A stretch of DNA of 64,000 bases from Bacteroidota bacterium (GCA_020161535.1 JAIUNW010000005.1:184016-248015), one strand, 5' to 3'. Shown: positions 44,275 to 52,802, counted from the stretch's first letter. Translations and numbers: made by a program. The notes: generated by a model not told the origin, from the sequence alone.

Positions 44275-44292
44275 ACCATTAAAAACGATTGA

Positions 44293-45345
44293 ATGACTAC
44301 ACTGAAAGGCCCGGGCATTTTCCTGGCCCAGTTCCTGGGCGACAAAGCGCCCTTCAACAACCTCGAATCGATCTGCCTATGGGCCGAAGCACTCGGCTTT
44401 AAGGGCGTGCAACTTCCCTCCTGGGATTCGCGCTGTATCGACCTTCAACTCGCCGCCGAAAGCAAGACCTATGCCGATGAACTCAAAGGTAAGATCAACA
44501 ATACCGGCCTCGAGATTACCGAACTCAGCACGCACCTGCAAGGCCAATTGGTTGCCACCCATCCTGCCTACAATGAATTGTTCGACGGATTTGCCCCTGC
44601 TGCGCTGAAAGGTGATTTGAAAGCCAAATCGGAATGGGCTACCCAACAACTGAAGTGGGCAGCCAAAGCCTCAGAAAACCTCGGCCTTAAAGCACATGCC
44701 ACTTTCAGTGGTGCATTGTTATGGCACACGGTGTATCCCTGGCCACAACGCCCGGCGGGTTTGGTTGATACAGGTTTTACTGAATTGGCGCGTCGGTGGA
44801 CGCCCATTCTCAATGCCTTTGATGCTTCGGGTGTGGATCTCTGTTATGAAATCCATCCCGGCGAAGACCTGCATGATGGTGCGAGTTATGAAATGTTCCT
44901 TGAAAAAGTAAATAACCACCCCCGCGCCTGCCTTTTATATGATCCAAGTCATTTTGTACTGCAATGCCTGAACTACCTCGATTACATTGATATCTACCAC
45001 GAACGCATCCGCGCCTTTCACGTGAAAGACGCCGAATTCAACCCAACCGGCAAGCAGGGCGTATATGGTGGTTACCAATCTTGGCTTGATCGCGCGGGCC
45101 GCTTCCGTTCTCTGGGCGATGGCCAGGTTGATTTCGGTGCCATCTTTAGCAAAATGGCCCAATATGATTTTAAAGGCTGGGCCGTCATGGAATGGGAATG
45201 TTGTCTCAAACATCCTGAGGATGGTGCCGCGGAAGGTGCTATCTTTATCCGCGATCACATCATTCGCGTTACCGACAAAGCCTTCGACGATTTTGCCGGC
45301 ACCGGCGCAGATGAATCATTCAACAAACGAATTTTGGGTATATAA
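44293..45345 (+). CDS. Sugar phosphate isomerase/epimerase (AP endonuclease 2-like TIM barrel), cytoplasmic
   Basis: The 350-residue protein lacks a signal peptide. Barrel motifs are FKGVQLPSWDSRCIDLQLAA, LEITELSTHLQGQLVATHPA, the metal-binding Glu in LCYEIHPGEDLHDGASYEMF, Asp/His in CLLYDPSHFVLQCLNYLDY, His in IRAFHVKDAEF and the final Glu in AVMEWECCLKHPEDG. Proteins of this group act as keto-sugar isomerases or, in characterised 3-keto-glycoside loci, as hydratases. It lies between Gfo/Idh and the cytochrome c gene. Confidence 0.93.
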   Translation: MTTLKGPGIFLAQFLGDKAPFNNLESICLWAEALGFKGVQLPSWDSRCIDLQLAAESKTYADELKGKINNTGLEITELSTHLQGQLVATHPAYNELFDGFAPAALKGDLKAKSEWATQQLKWAAKASENLGLKAHATFSGALLWHTVYPWPQRPAGLVDTGFTELARRWTPILNAFDASGVDLCYEIHPGEDLHDGASYEMFLEKVNNHPRACLLYDPSHFVLQCLNYLDYIDIYHERIRAFHVKDAEFNPTGKQGVYGGYQSWLDRAGRFRSLGDGQVDFGAIFSKMAQYDFKGWAVMEWECCLKHPEDGAAEGAIFIRDHIIRVTDKAFDDFAGTGADESFNKRILGI

Positions 45346-45360
45346 AAACAAAAACGAAAC

Positions 45361-45762
45361 ATGAAAAAAATCCTTTTAATGGCGGGCATCAGCACCTTGA
45401 TTTTCGCCTGCGGCGGATCAGATGCTGAAAAGAAAACAGACAGTGCTACAAAAGAAACAGCGCCTGCTGAAGCCCCCGCAGCTGCAGCCGAAACCGCTAA
45501 CAACGACAAAGCCATTGAACTGATCGCCGGTAGCGATTGCCTTACCTGCCACAAAGTGAATGAAAAAGTCATTGGCCCTTCTTATACGGATGTTGCCAAA
45601 AAATACGAAGCCACCGATGCCAATATCAAAATGCTGGCAGATAAAGTGATCAATGGCGGCAGTGGTGTATGGGGTGAAATTGCAATGGCTGGACACCCAC
45701 AGATTTCAGAAGACGATGCAAAAACCATTGTGAAGTATATCCTTTCGCTCAAAAACCAATAA
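45361..45762 (+). CDS. Lipoprotein cytochrome c (class I)
   Basis: The 133-residue protein has a lipoprotein signal (MKKILLMAGISTLIFAC), an Ala/Glu-rich linker and one haem-binding motif CLTCH (residues 60-64). The axial Met is probably in GEIAMAGHPQISEDDAKTIV. It resembles small c551/c552-type domains found beside GMC and PQQ dehydrogenases in Bacteroidota and should collect electrons from the GMC/subunit-3 enzyme in the periplasm. Its stop codon overlaps the DUF1080 start by one base (TAATG). Confidence 0.93.
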   Translation: MKKILLMAGISTLIFACGGSDAEKKTDSATKETAPAEAPAAAAETANNDKAIELIAGSDCLTCHKVNEKVIGPSYTDVAKKYEATDANIKMLADKVINGGSGVWGEIAMAGHPQISEDDAKTIVKYILSLKNQ

Positions 45763-46493
45763 TGCGAATGAAAGCAACACTATTTTCATTGACCATCGCG
45801 GCAACTTTAATGGCGGGTTGTGCCTCGCAGAAAAAAACGGCGGCTACGCCCAATACTTTAAGCGCCAACGAAGTGAAGAACGGTTGGGTATTACTTTTTG
45901 ATGGCACTTCTTTTTATAACTGGCATTCTTTCAAAGGAACCAATGGTGTAAACTCGCGCTGGAAAATAGACGACAATGCCATTGCCGTTAATACCGCCAG
46001 CCAGGAGCGTGGCGACTTAGTATCGAACGAGGAATTCGAGAACTATCACCTCTCGCTCGATTGGAAGATTTCACCCAACGGTAACAGTGGTATCATCATT
46101 GATGCACAAGACGACCCTGCCAAATACGAATGGGTATGGGTGACAGGTCCCGAGATCCAGGTGCTCGACAACACGGGTCACCCCGATGCGAAAATTTACA
46201 AACACCGCGCATCTGATCTCTACGACCTCATTGCTTCCAGTTCCGAGCCGGTAAAACCGGTGGGTGAATGGAACCATGTAGATATCATCCACAACCGTGG
46301 CAGCCTCGAGATCAAACTCAATGGCGTTACCACCGTTAAAACTACGATGTGGGACGATAACTGGCGAAACCTCATCGCCAATTCCAAATTCAAGAACATG
46401 CCCGATTTCGGCAAGTTCAAATCCGGCCATATTGCTTTGCAAGACCATGGCGATGGCGTGTGGTACCGAAACATTAAAATCAGAAAATTGTAA
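45762..46493 (+). CDS. DUF1080 (3-keto-disaccharide hydrolase/lyase family) lipoprotein
   Basis: The 243-residue protein has a lipoprotein signal (LTIAATLMAGCASQ), then a single concanavalin-like beta-sandwich with the family patterns NGWVLLFDGTSFYNWHSFKG, LDWKISPNGNSGIIIDAQDD, GEWNHVDIIHNRG and SGHIALQDHGDGVWYRNIKI. Members of this family cleave glycosidic bonds of 3-keto-glycosides by elimination or hydrolysis (established for some homologues). With the neighbouring GMC enzyme this gives an oxidise-then-cleave route. It would act in the envelope. It is translationally coupled to the cytochrome gene. Confidence 0.93.
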   Translation: MRMKATLFSLTIAATLMAGCASQKKTAATPNTLSANEVKNGWVLLFDGTSFYNWHSFKGTNGVNSRWKIDDNAIAVNTASQERGDLVSNEEFENYHLSLDWKISPNGNSGIIIDAQDDPAKYEWVWVTGPEIQVLDNTGHPDAKIYKHRASDLYDLIASSSEPVKPVGEWNHVDIIHNRGSLEIKLNGVTTVKTTMWDDNWRNLIANSKFKNMPDFGKFKSGHIALQDHGDGVWYRNIKIRKL

Positions 46494-46500
46494 ACTCCGT

Positions 46501-46590
46501 TTTGGGTTTGAAGTGGATCGTTTGAAGTGCTGCCGCGCTTAGGTATTCTACAGGGCGATCTTCTTCAAACCAACCACTTCAAATCCCAAA
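46501..46590. repeat. Dispersed palindromic repeat, copy F, with divergent arms
   Basis: TTTGGGTTTGAAGTGG (46501-46516) is inverted at 46574-46590 with one extra base. The core GCTGCCGCG is at 46529-46537. The arm sequence (TTTGAAG) differs from the AAACCTT arms of the other copies although core and layout agree. It sits between DUF1080 and thuA and ends 5 bp before the thuA ATG. Confidence 0.7.
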
Positions 46591-46595
46591 CTTTT

Positions 46596-47318
46596 ATGCG
46601 TTTGCTTTTCTTCGCTTGTTGCTTCCTCGCGTTCTGTTCACCTGCTGCACATTCATCCAAAGACACTGCCTCCAAAAAAATACTGGTTTTCTCGGCCACC
46701 CGTGGGTTTAGACACGAATCCATACCGTTGGGTGTTGCGGCTATTCAAAAAATGGGCGAAGCCAATCACTGGCAGGTAGTAGCCACCGAAGACACGACTG
46801 TATTCTCCGACAACAAGATCAGCGACTACAATGCCATCATCTTGCTGAGCACAACCGGCAACGTATTTGATGCCCTGGGTCAGCAGGCTTTGCAAGACTA
46901 TGTGCATGCCGGTGGTGGCGTAGTGGGTGTGCATGCGGCGACTGACTGCGAATATGAATGGCCCTGGTACAACCAGTTCATGGGCGCGCAGTTCGACTCA
47001 CATCCCGCACAACAAACAGCGGTATTGCACAAAACAGGTTTGAAACACCCGTCTACGGCCATGTTGCCGGGCAACTGGTCGCGCAAAGACGAATGGTACA
47101 ATTTCAAAAATGTCAATCCCCAGGTAAAAGTATTACTCCAACTCGATGAGAGCAGTTACCAGGGCGGTAAAATGAATGGCCACCACCCCATTGCCTGGTA
47201 CCAGGATTTTGAGGGCGGTAAATTGTTTTATACCGGGTTGGGACACACCGACGAAAGCTGGCACGAGCCCTTGTTTTTGCAACACCTCGAAGCTGGTATT
47301 AAGTCAGTGCTGAAATAG
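46596..47318 (+). CDS. ThuA domain-containing protein
   Basis: The start is placed at the ATG at 46596, which gives a signal peptide (MRLLFFACCFLAFCSPAAHS). An upstream frame extension runs through a repeat and is rejected. The 240-residue protein has the ThuA pattern KKILVFSATRGFRHESIPLG, AIILLSTTGNVFDALGQQAL, YVHAGGGVVGVHAATDCEYE and GGKLFYTGLGHTDESWHEPL. It is a glutamine-amidotransferase-like fold without the catalytic Cys. ThuA proteins occur in trehalose/3-keto-sugar loci, where they act on keto-sugars. It is the last gene of the plus-strand set. Confidence 0.93.
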   Translation: MRLLFFACCFLAFCSPAAHSSKDTASKKILVFSATRGFRHESIPLGVAAIQKMGEANHWQVVATEDTTVFSDNKISDYNAIILLSTTGNVFDALGQQALQDYVHAGGGVVGVHAATDCEYEWPWYNQFMGAQFDSHPAQQTAVLHKTGLKHPSTAMLPGNWSRKDEWYNFKNVNPQVKVLLQLDESSYQGGKMNGHHPIAWYQDFEGGKLFYTGLGHTDESWHEPLFLQHLEAGIKSVLK

Positions 47319-47328
47319 TCTTTGGGCG

Positions 47329-47446
47329 TTATGGCACAAATACGGCTCGTCTGAATGCTGCCAGTTTTTCGGGTGAGGCGTCGATCCGGTACTTTTTTCC
47401 TTGTGCCGCCAGACCGATCAGGGCGCCAATACCGGTGATTGGCTTT
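47329..47446 (-). pseudogene. C-terminal gene remnant without start codon
   Basis: On the minus strand a frame reads KPITGIGALIGLAAQGKKYR followed by IDASPEKLAAFRRAVFVP to a TAA at 47331-47329. It is closed upstream by a TAA right after the end of the DHFR-like gene and has no ATG/GTG. The composition is protein-like. It is probably the tail of a lost gene; the family is not recognised. Confidence 0.35.
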
Positions 47447-47998
47447 TCATCGTTTTACTTGATAGTGCAACTCAACCATGCCGTTTTTATAAGGGGTAAC
47501 ACTAACCAGGTGCAAGGCTTGCTCCTGCCCCATGGGGTCAAAAAAAGGGAGGCCACCACCCAGCAAAATCGGCAGCACCGTTACCCGGAGCTCATCCACC
47601 AACTGCAATTGCATAAATGCCCTCAGCAACTTGGCCCCACCTACCAGCCAAAGGTTTCGATACCGGGCTTTCAGGTGATTGTTTAACAGCGCTTGTATGT
47701 CGCCCGAATAGAAATGGACATTGGCTTTATCTGTGCGCCAGTTTTGGTGTGTTAGTACGATCGTGGGTTTTTCACCATAGGCCCAACCATATTCTTTTTC
47801 CAGGGCCAGCGCCTGTTGGTAGGTATTAGCGCCCATGATATAACAATCAATCGACTGCAAAAAAGTTTCGGTTTCGGCCTGGCTTAGCGTGCGGCCTGGT
47901 TCATATACATCGTATGTTTCGAGCCAATTGATACTATTATCTGCTTTCGCAATAAAGCCATCAAGACTTGCAACCATATGGGCGGTAATGGTAATCAA
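47447..47998 (-). CDS. Dihydrofolate reductase / RibD C-terminal family protein
   Basis: The 183-residue protein has the RibD-C/DHFR-like fold: MITITAHMVASLDGFIAKAD at the N-terminus, CYIMGANTYQQALALEKEYG, LWLVGGAKLLRAFMQLQLVD and ELRVTVLPILLGGGLPFFDP. It should bind NADPH. These stand-alone RibD-C proteins are mostly of unknown substrate and are not the housekeeping folA. It is convergent with thuA and divergent from the PhnA gene. Confidence 0.92.
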   Translation of the reverse strand: MITITAHMVASLDGFIAKADNSINWLETYDVYEPGRTLSQAETETFLQSIDCYIMGANTYQQALALEKEYGWAYGEKPTIVLTHQNWRTDKANVHFYSGDIQALLNNHLKARYRNLWLVGGAKLLRAFMQLQLVDELRVTVLPILLGGGLPFFDPMGQEQALHLVSVTPYKNGMVELHYQVKR

Positions 47999-48097
47999 CC
48001 GATTTAAGTTACAGGGTTATGGTTTTATTTCGCACTTGAGTTTTCCACACAACCAATACAATGAAAATGGTACCTTGCGTGCTTCAAGTCAATAACC

Positions 48098-48655
48098 ATG
48101 GCCATTAGCAAACCACTCAGCGACCGCAGCAATGATACATGTGAACTTTGTACCAGCCATCCGGCCAACTCGGCGTATACGGTTAGTCCGCGGTCGGGCG
48201 ATAACCCCGACGATCAGGTAGCGCTCTGCGACACCTGTTTGCGGGCCATCGAGAAGCAACAGACGGGCGAATACTGGCGTTTCCTGGAGGGCAGCATCTG
48301 GAACCCCGAGCCCGCCGTACAGGCCCTCAGTTATCGCCTCCTGCAGTTGAACAAAGGGGAAGAATGGGCAGCTGGCATTCTCAGTTCTGTTGAGCCCGAC
48401 GACAACATCCTACAATGGGCCTTAAGTGCATTCGACGTAGCTGAGGTGCACCGCGATGCTTTTGGCAACGAATTGCAGGCCGGCGACAATGTAGTACTCA
48501 CCCAGGCACTGGATGTAAAGGGTACCAGCTTCTCGGCGCCCAAGGGCACCATTGTGAAAAAAATTCGACTGGTGGCTGATAATGTTGGTCAAATTGAAGG
48601 CAAGATCAACGAGCAGACCATTGTGATCCTGACCAAGTTTGTGAAGAAGGGATAA
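48098..48655 (+). CDS. PhnA domain protein (YjdM family)
   Basis: The 185-residue protein has an N-terminal zinc ribbon with Cys at about 15, 18, 44 and 47 (DTCELCTSHP, LCDTCLRA) and a C-terminal PhnA SH3-like domain (VHRDAFGNELQAGDNVVLTQ, VKGTSFSAPKGTIVKKIRLV, EQTIVILTKFVKKG). Despite the historical name, a role in phosphonate use is not established for this family. It is cytoplasmic, monocistronic and convergent with the VOC gene. Confidence 0.92.
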   Translation: MAISKPLSDRSNDTCELCTSHPANSAYTVSPRSGDNPDDQVALCDTCLRAIEKQQTGEYWRFLEGSIWNPEPAVQALSYRLLQLNKGEEWAAGILSSVEPDDNILQWALSAFDVAEVHRDAFGNELQAGDNVVLTQALDVKGTSFSAPKGTIVKKIRLVADNVGQIEGKINEQTIVILTKFVKKG

Positions 48656-48669
48656 CCGGTTTTTTTTGC

Positions 48670-49065
48670 CTATATCTTTTTCTGTATTTGCCAATAGTGC
48701 CCGAAAGGGTCTTTGAACATGCCTTGGCGGTATCCATAATCGTGGTCAGTAACCGGACTGATTTCGGTGGCCCCGGCGGCAATGGTCCGGTTAAAAACGG
48801 CCTGTACATCATCTACAAACAGGCCTATCACAGTTGTTACGCCGCCTGCACCGATGGGTTCAAGGGCCGCAAACCAAGGCATGGTTTCGTGTACATGAAA
48901 TACCGCCCCGTCTATGTCGAGTTCGGCCACATGAATGCTTTGGTCCTCGTTTCGAAAACAAAAATGTTCGGTAGCACCCAACCGGATGTAAAAATCGATA
49001 TTCAAAGTGCCATTGGGAATGTGCAATTCTGGCGCAAATTGGGTGGTATTGATTGAAATAGACAT
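48670..49065 (-). CDS. VOC (glyoxalase/bleomycin-resistance) family protein
   Basis: The 131-residue protein shows the paired beta-alpha-beta-beta-beta pattern: HIPNGTLNIDFYIRLGATEH, VAELDIDGAVFHVHE, TTVIGLFVDDVQAVFNRTIA, AGATEISPVTDHDYGYRQGM and FKDPFGHYWQIQKK with the terminal metal-ligand region. It resembles the PhnB-like subgroup. The substrate is unknown. Convergent with the PhnA gene (14-bp gap). Confidence 0.9.
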   Translation of the reverse strand: MSISINTTQFAPELHIPNGTLNIDFYIRLGATEHFCFRNEDQSIHVAELDIDGAVFHVHETMPWFAALEPIGAGGVTTVIGLFVDDVQAVFNRTIAAGATEISPVTDHDYGYRQGMFKDPFGHYWQIQKKI

Positions 49066-49267
49066 AGGTGGTAAGCAATTACCTCAAATTTCAGTCAATC
49101 TTATCATATTGCCCGAACCATTCGTCAAACACTTGCTGATACCTTTCATTTGCTGCATTAAAACCGATCAAATGCAACAACTGCTATAGGTTTTCAGCTA
49201 GGCTATGCGAACCGATTTCATCACCACAAACGACCAAGGGCAGTCGATCCCACTATTCACGGTAGAT

Positions 49268-49768
49268 TCACTGCTTTGCTTCGTTCTTCGTTTTGGTCTG
49301 GATAAAGATCATCGCAATAGCTGTAGTTGCCACACCCATAACCAAGGCACCGATGGCGCCTTGTATCGCATAGTTTTTATAATTGAAATTGGCCGCAGCT
49401 TCAGCGGTTGTCTTAAAATAACCAATTTCAACAGATCGTTTAATCACGTTCGGGAAATATTCTGGTGTGATGATATAAGAAGTTATCCATTGTGTCAATG
49501 GGCTCAATAAAGCAATGATGACCGACAAAACAACTCCCGAAATAAGCCCCTGCTTATAGCTCATTTGTCCACCGTAAAACCTTCTCTTCTTGTCTTTCAA
49601 TGCCATTACCATTACAATAATGGCGGGAATGGCAAACAGGTTGGTCAGGTAGAGATGATAGTCAATGTATTTCCCATGCAGTCCGCTAAGTTTCTCTAAC
49701 AGCATCCAAACCAATACAAGCACCGAGAAAATCAGCGCCCATTTGATTTCAATTTTTATAGTATTCAT
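49268..49768 (-). CDS. DUF4199 family membrane protein
   Basis: The 166-residue protein has four predicted membrane helices. KIEIKWALIFSVLVLVWMLL at the start, the loop GQMSYKQGLISGVVLSVIIA and the segment ITPEYFPNVIKRSVEIGYFK are typical of DUF4199, a Bacteroidota-specific family without known function. It lies alone, with about 100 bp to its upstream neighbour on the same strand. Confidence 0.85.
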   Translation of the reverse strand: MNTIKIEIKWALIFSVLVLVWMLLEKLSGLHGKYIDYHLYLTNLFAIPAIIVMVMALKDKKRRFYGGQMSYKQGLISGVVLSVIIALLSPLTQWITSYIITPEYFPNVIKRSVEIGYFKTTAEAAANFNYKNYAIQGAIGALVMGVATTAIAMIFIQTKTKNEAKQ

Positions 49769-49869
49769 AAATCGCTTTGGTATCTTTCCTTGTCCATTTC
49801 GTCGATTCTGTGTTCATTGGTTTTGCGTGTGCAATTATCGCACAACATTTGTTTCCAATTAATCTTTAC

Positions 49870-50436
49870 TCAGCAACCGCCTTTATGGAAAACACGTTTG
49901 TACAATATTTTACCAGCCTTTTCAACATAATCGCCCGCCAAAATGGGATATGCATACTTGGGCGCATGAGACACACTATGGCTTTTAATAATAATTTTAT
50001 CGTTGACCTTTAAGCTATGCAATGGTTGGAATTCATTTTTGGTATTCAAAGCATTCTTGCCAACTATTTCCGGGCCAAAACTAAGTATATACGCTTCGCC
50101 ATCTACCCTGACCATGATCCCGAAACCCAACCTGGCGCCTGCTGGAAGTGAAAGCGAGGTAACAACAGCTTCCATGTTACTGAAAGCATTTACCCGGTGC
50201 CAGACTTTGTCAGCCCCGGCAAGCACTTTTATGCCTTCGGGCGAACTTTCCCAGGTTTTATACCTTATGCCTTCAGGGGTAGCCTCCCATTTTTCCAATT
50301 CCGTTTTCTTTTCAGCAGCCGTAAGCAGTGGGGGAATTGGCTTTTTAGCGGCTAAGCTTTTCATTTCGCGATTGGCAAACACCCATCCGCCTGCCAGCAA
50401 CAGCAGCAACAGCAGTGTATAAATGGCTTTTTTCAC
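49870..50436 (-). CDS. Hypothetical membrane-anchored protein
   Basis: A GTG start at 50436 (VKKAIYTLLLLLLLAGGWVF) gives 188 residues with an N-terminal signal anchor. A TTG 19 codons further upstream is the only alternative. After the anchor comes a charged helix with the internal repeat EKWEATPEGIRYKTWESSPE, then a beta-rich domain ending KYAYPILAGDYVEKAGKILY and a C-terminal Cys. No family is recognised. It probably faces the periplasm. Confidence 0.65.
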   Translation of the reverse strand: MKKAIYTLLLLLLLAGGWVFANREMKSLAAKKPIPPLLTAAEKKTELEKWEATPEGIRYKTWESSPEGIKVLAGADKVWHRVNAFSNMEAVVTSLSLPAGARLGFGIMVRVDGEAYILSFGPEIVGKNALNTKNEFQPLHSLKVNDKIIIKSHSVSHAPKYAYPILAGDYVEKAGKILYKRVFHKGGC

Positions 50437-50711
50437 ACTATACAAGTTTAATGTAAGTAAATCTACTAAAATGTTCAATGGCCCTTGCCTCAACGGCCAT
50501 TCAAAGCGAAAGAAAATGCCATGTTCGCTGTAAAGGTCGGTTAGTCACTGAAAGCTACCCTTCACCGCTACTCGTTGAAGATACAAAACTTGTTAATCTT
50601 TTGCTTGTCATCTACTGCCATCTATAAATCATCCAAGCAAAAATGCCTTTGATCACTAGGCTTCTTTCCAGCATTTACATACCGAACCAGTCTGGCTGTT
50701 TCCAATGCCCG

Positions 50712-51203
50712 TCAACATTTTTCAATACACAATATGTCGGTCTTATTCGCTTCGATTTGATGTATTCTAATTTTCATATTCTCCCTCAACTCGCTAAATG
50801 GCAGCTTGTTGGTTAAAATGGCCACCTGCCACGAATCAATGCAGATATCATTGGCGTCAACAACATACCGAACTCCCCTATTTGCGTAATTTCTTTGAAT
50901 AGAGTTTATACTTGTTTCAATAATCAGCTTATGGCTTGCCCGACTATTTTCGAACGACCTTCTATGAAAAGGAACAACAAACCTGATTATCAGGTAAACA
51001 GCAGCAATTGCAATGGCAATACCGGCAATTGTCAGGAAATCAACCCTCTTTGCCAAAAAATCACCGATACTTTTGTACACAATTAAACCCAGACATAACA
51101 AGAAGGGTACCAGGAAAAAAAGGCCCAAGAATATTCTAATGTTAAACACTCTTTTCAAAATCTTCTTCTCTTCAACAGAAAGCGGCGTTTTTTGCGTGGG
51201 CAT
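50712..51203 (-). CDS. Hypothetical membrane protein
   Basis: Starting at the ATG at 51203 (MPTQKTPLSVEEKKILKRVF) gives 163 residues with two membrane helices (IRIFLGLFFLVPFLLCLGLI and LTIAGIAIAIAAVYLIIRFV) and a cytoplasmic domain. A longer frame from 51293 would add a third hydrophobic segment and is possible. The C-terminal domain (YVVDANDICIDSWQVAILTN and the final CIEKC) matches no family known to me. Confidence 0.6.
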   Translation of the reverse strand: MPTQKTPLSVEEKKILKRVFNIRIFLGLFFLVPFLLCLGLIVYKSIGDFLAKRVDFLTIAGIAIAIAAVYLIIRFVVPFHRRSFENSRASHKLIIETSINSIQRNYANRGVRYVVDANDICIDSWQVAILTNKLPFSELRENMKIRIHQIEANKTDILCIEKC

Positions 51204-51351
51204 ATTTGACAAGTAAAACACAATAATAACGGAAAACAACCAAGGCAAGTAGTTCGCATTTAGCACATTGAAACAAATGGCCAATGCTGCCATTAATACA
51301 TCCTATGCGCAATCCTAAAAGACAATTAATGCGATAAATAGTAAGCGATAC

Positions 51352-51807
51352 CTACTTCGCCTGCCAACCGTCAAAAGGCTTTACGGTCGCGCAATTTGGC
51401 CCACCATCTTTGCCCGTTCCAGGTACACTGGTTTGCAATATCGAATTGCCTGATAAAGAATCAATGTCTTTCCACCTTATGCCGGTCAGTGGAATTTTGA
51501 GTCGTCGCGCCCAAATTGAACCAGGCTGCCCCGCATACTTTCCAATGTCAATATATACAAAACGACCACCAGGCGGCCCTTGAACAAAATTGCCCGAAAA
51601 CGTAGGCGCTATATCCTTGGCGCTATCCCCTTTCACCTTGATGGTGAACGTAAATGCCAGATCGTCGGAAGTAGAAATTTGCTTTTGAACAACTTCATAG
51701 TTACTGCCTGCGCCTTTTTGTAACCCAAAGGCCACGCCGGCACTTGGTTTGACAAGAATAATGGTAAGCCTTATTTCTGTTTCAACAACTTTTAACAAGG
51801 TGATCAA
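51352..51807 (-). CDS. DUF5990 family protein
   Basis: The 151-residue protein reads ETEIRLTIILVKPSAGVAFG, LQKGAGSNYEVVQKQISTSD and DLAFTFTIKVKGD, then SGNFVQGPPGGRFVYIDIGK and IPLTGIRWKDIDSL, the pattern of DUF5990 proteins of unknown function. There is no ATG or GTG near the expected N-terminus; only TTG codons (51807 and 51798) are available. The true start may be TTG or the 5' end may have been altered. It overlaps nothing. Confidence 0.65.
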   Translation of the reverse strand: MITLLKVVETEIRLTIILVKPSAGVAFGLQKGAGSNYEVVQKQISTSDDLAFTFTIKVKGDSAKDIAPTFSGNFVQGPPGGRFVYIDIGKYAGQPGSIWARRLKIPLTGIRWKDIDSLSGNSILQTSVPGTGKDGGPNCATVKPFDGWQAK

Positions 51808-51943
51808 TTGTAGATGAAAGAACTGTTGAAGAAAATCTACCGTCCAAGTACTTCATTAAGTAAACGACAAAAACGCGGAAAACTTGATGGCACAGTTTGC
51901 GCCAGTAGTTGAAAAAGGCTCCTTTTGTACCTTTCTTAACATA

Positions 51944-52288
51944 CTAAAAGCACTTTGCATTATTGCCATCAACTATTCGTTCAAAATACCTTTCGGTTCG
52001 TTTGTTAACCGGCTTTGCTACAAAGTCGTGTTGACCATCATCATAGAAGGCACCGAATCTACTAATCTCCTTTGGCCGAAAAATGGCATACGAATTACCA
52101 CTATCAATGGTTTTAATCCTTCGCTCGATCTTTTCAAACATAACTGGGCCAAAAAGATCTCGAGTGATTTTGATTTTTGTCTTAATTGTATCTCCGTCTG
52201 CTTCGACTAAATAGCCATCGGCTATGCGCTGGGCTTCCAGGCAATAACCAAACAACAAAATAAACCCAAGTAATTCTAAACGTTTCAA
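51944..52288 (-). CDS. Hypothetical secreted protein, possibly cut short by a nonsense codon
   Basis: The 114-residue frame has a signal peptide (MKRLELLGFILLFGYCLEAQ) and then DGYLVEADGDTIKTKIKITR, FRPKEISRFGAFYDDG and NKRTERYFERIVDGNNAKCF before a TAG at 51946-51944. In the same frame, protein-like sequence continues directly (YVKKGTKGAFFNYWRKLCHQ). Secreted Bacteroidota proteins with this start are usually longer, so a Gln-to-TAG change has probably truncated it. No function is known. Confidence 0.6.
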   Translation of the reverse strand: MKRLELLGFILLFGYCLEAQRIADGYLVEADGDTIKTKIKITRDLFGPVMFEKIERRIKTIDSGNSYAIFRPKEISRFGAFYDDGQHDFVAKPVNKRTERYFERIVDGNNAKCF

Positions 52289-52306
52289 ATGATAGATTTA
52301 TGGTTT

Positions 52307-52729
52307 TCACTTACGACCCGGCCGACAATCTTTTTTTGTCAGGAAACTAAGTGAAAAAGCACCTGCACTACCTATAAAAACCGAATAATCCAAAGCGGTC
52401 TTTATATGCAGAAAAATTGCCATCGCCAATCCAAAAACCAATAACAACACGCCTGTTCCTTTTGCCATCAAGGAAGTTCTATAATGAACCAGTAGCCCAA
52501 TGGCAAAAAACGCCTCTAAAAACGTAGCTATTCCACCCACATAATGTATTAAAGACGCTGGAATCCATGGGTTAAGCTTGTGGGTGTATGCTATAAAGCT
52601 TTCCCAATTGCCCCAGGCAGAAATCTCCTGGGGCCAAAGACCGAACCTGTCTGCAACGGCCGAAAGCATCCCACTGCTCAAAGCAATTCGTAAGAACCAT
52701 TCAACAAACTTTTGCTCCTTTTTATCCAT
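52307..52729 (-). CDS. DoxX-like family membrane protein
   Basis: The 140-residue protein has four membrane helices. EWFLRIALSSGMLSAVADRF, the conserved region YVGGIATFLEAFFAIGLLVH and IKTALDYSVFIGSAGAFSLS fit the DoxX/DoxD superfamily. Its role is not established. It lies in a run of small unrelated minus-strand genes. Confidence 0.75.
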   Translation of the reverse strand: MDKKEQKFVEWFLRIALSSGMLSAVADRFGLWPQEISAWGNWESFIAYTHKLNPWIPASLIHYVGGIATFLEAFFAIGLLVHYRTSLMAKGTGVLLLVFGLAMAIFLHIKTALDYSVFIGSAGAFSLSFLTKKDCRPGRK

Positions 52730-52802
52730 AACAATTTGCGAAATTGATAGTACTACTCCATTTGTTTCCTCGTACCTGTGCAGCTGCCGACCAGGACTAT
52801 CT

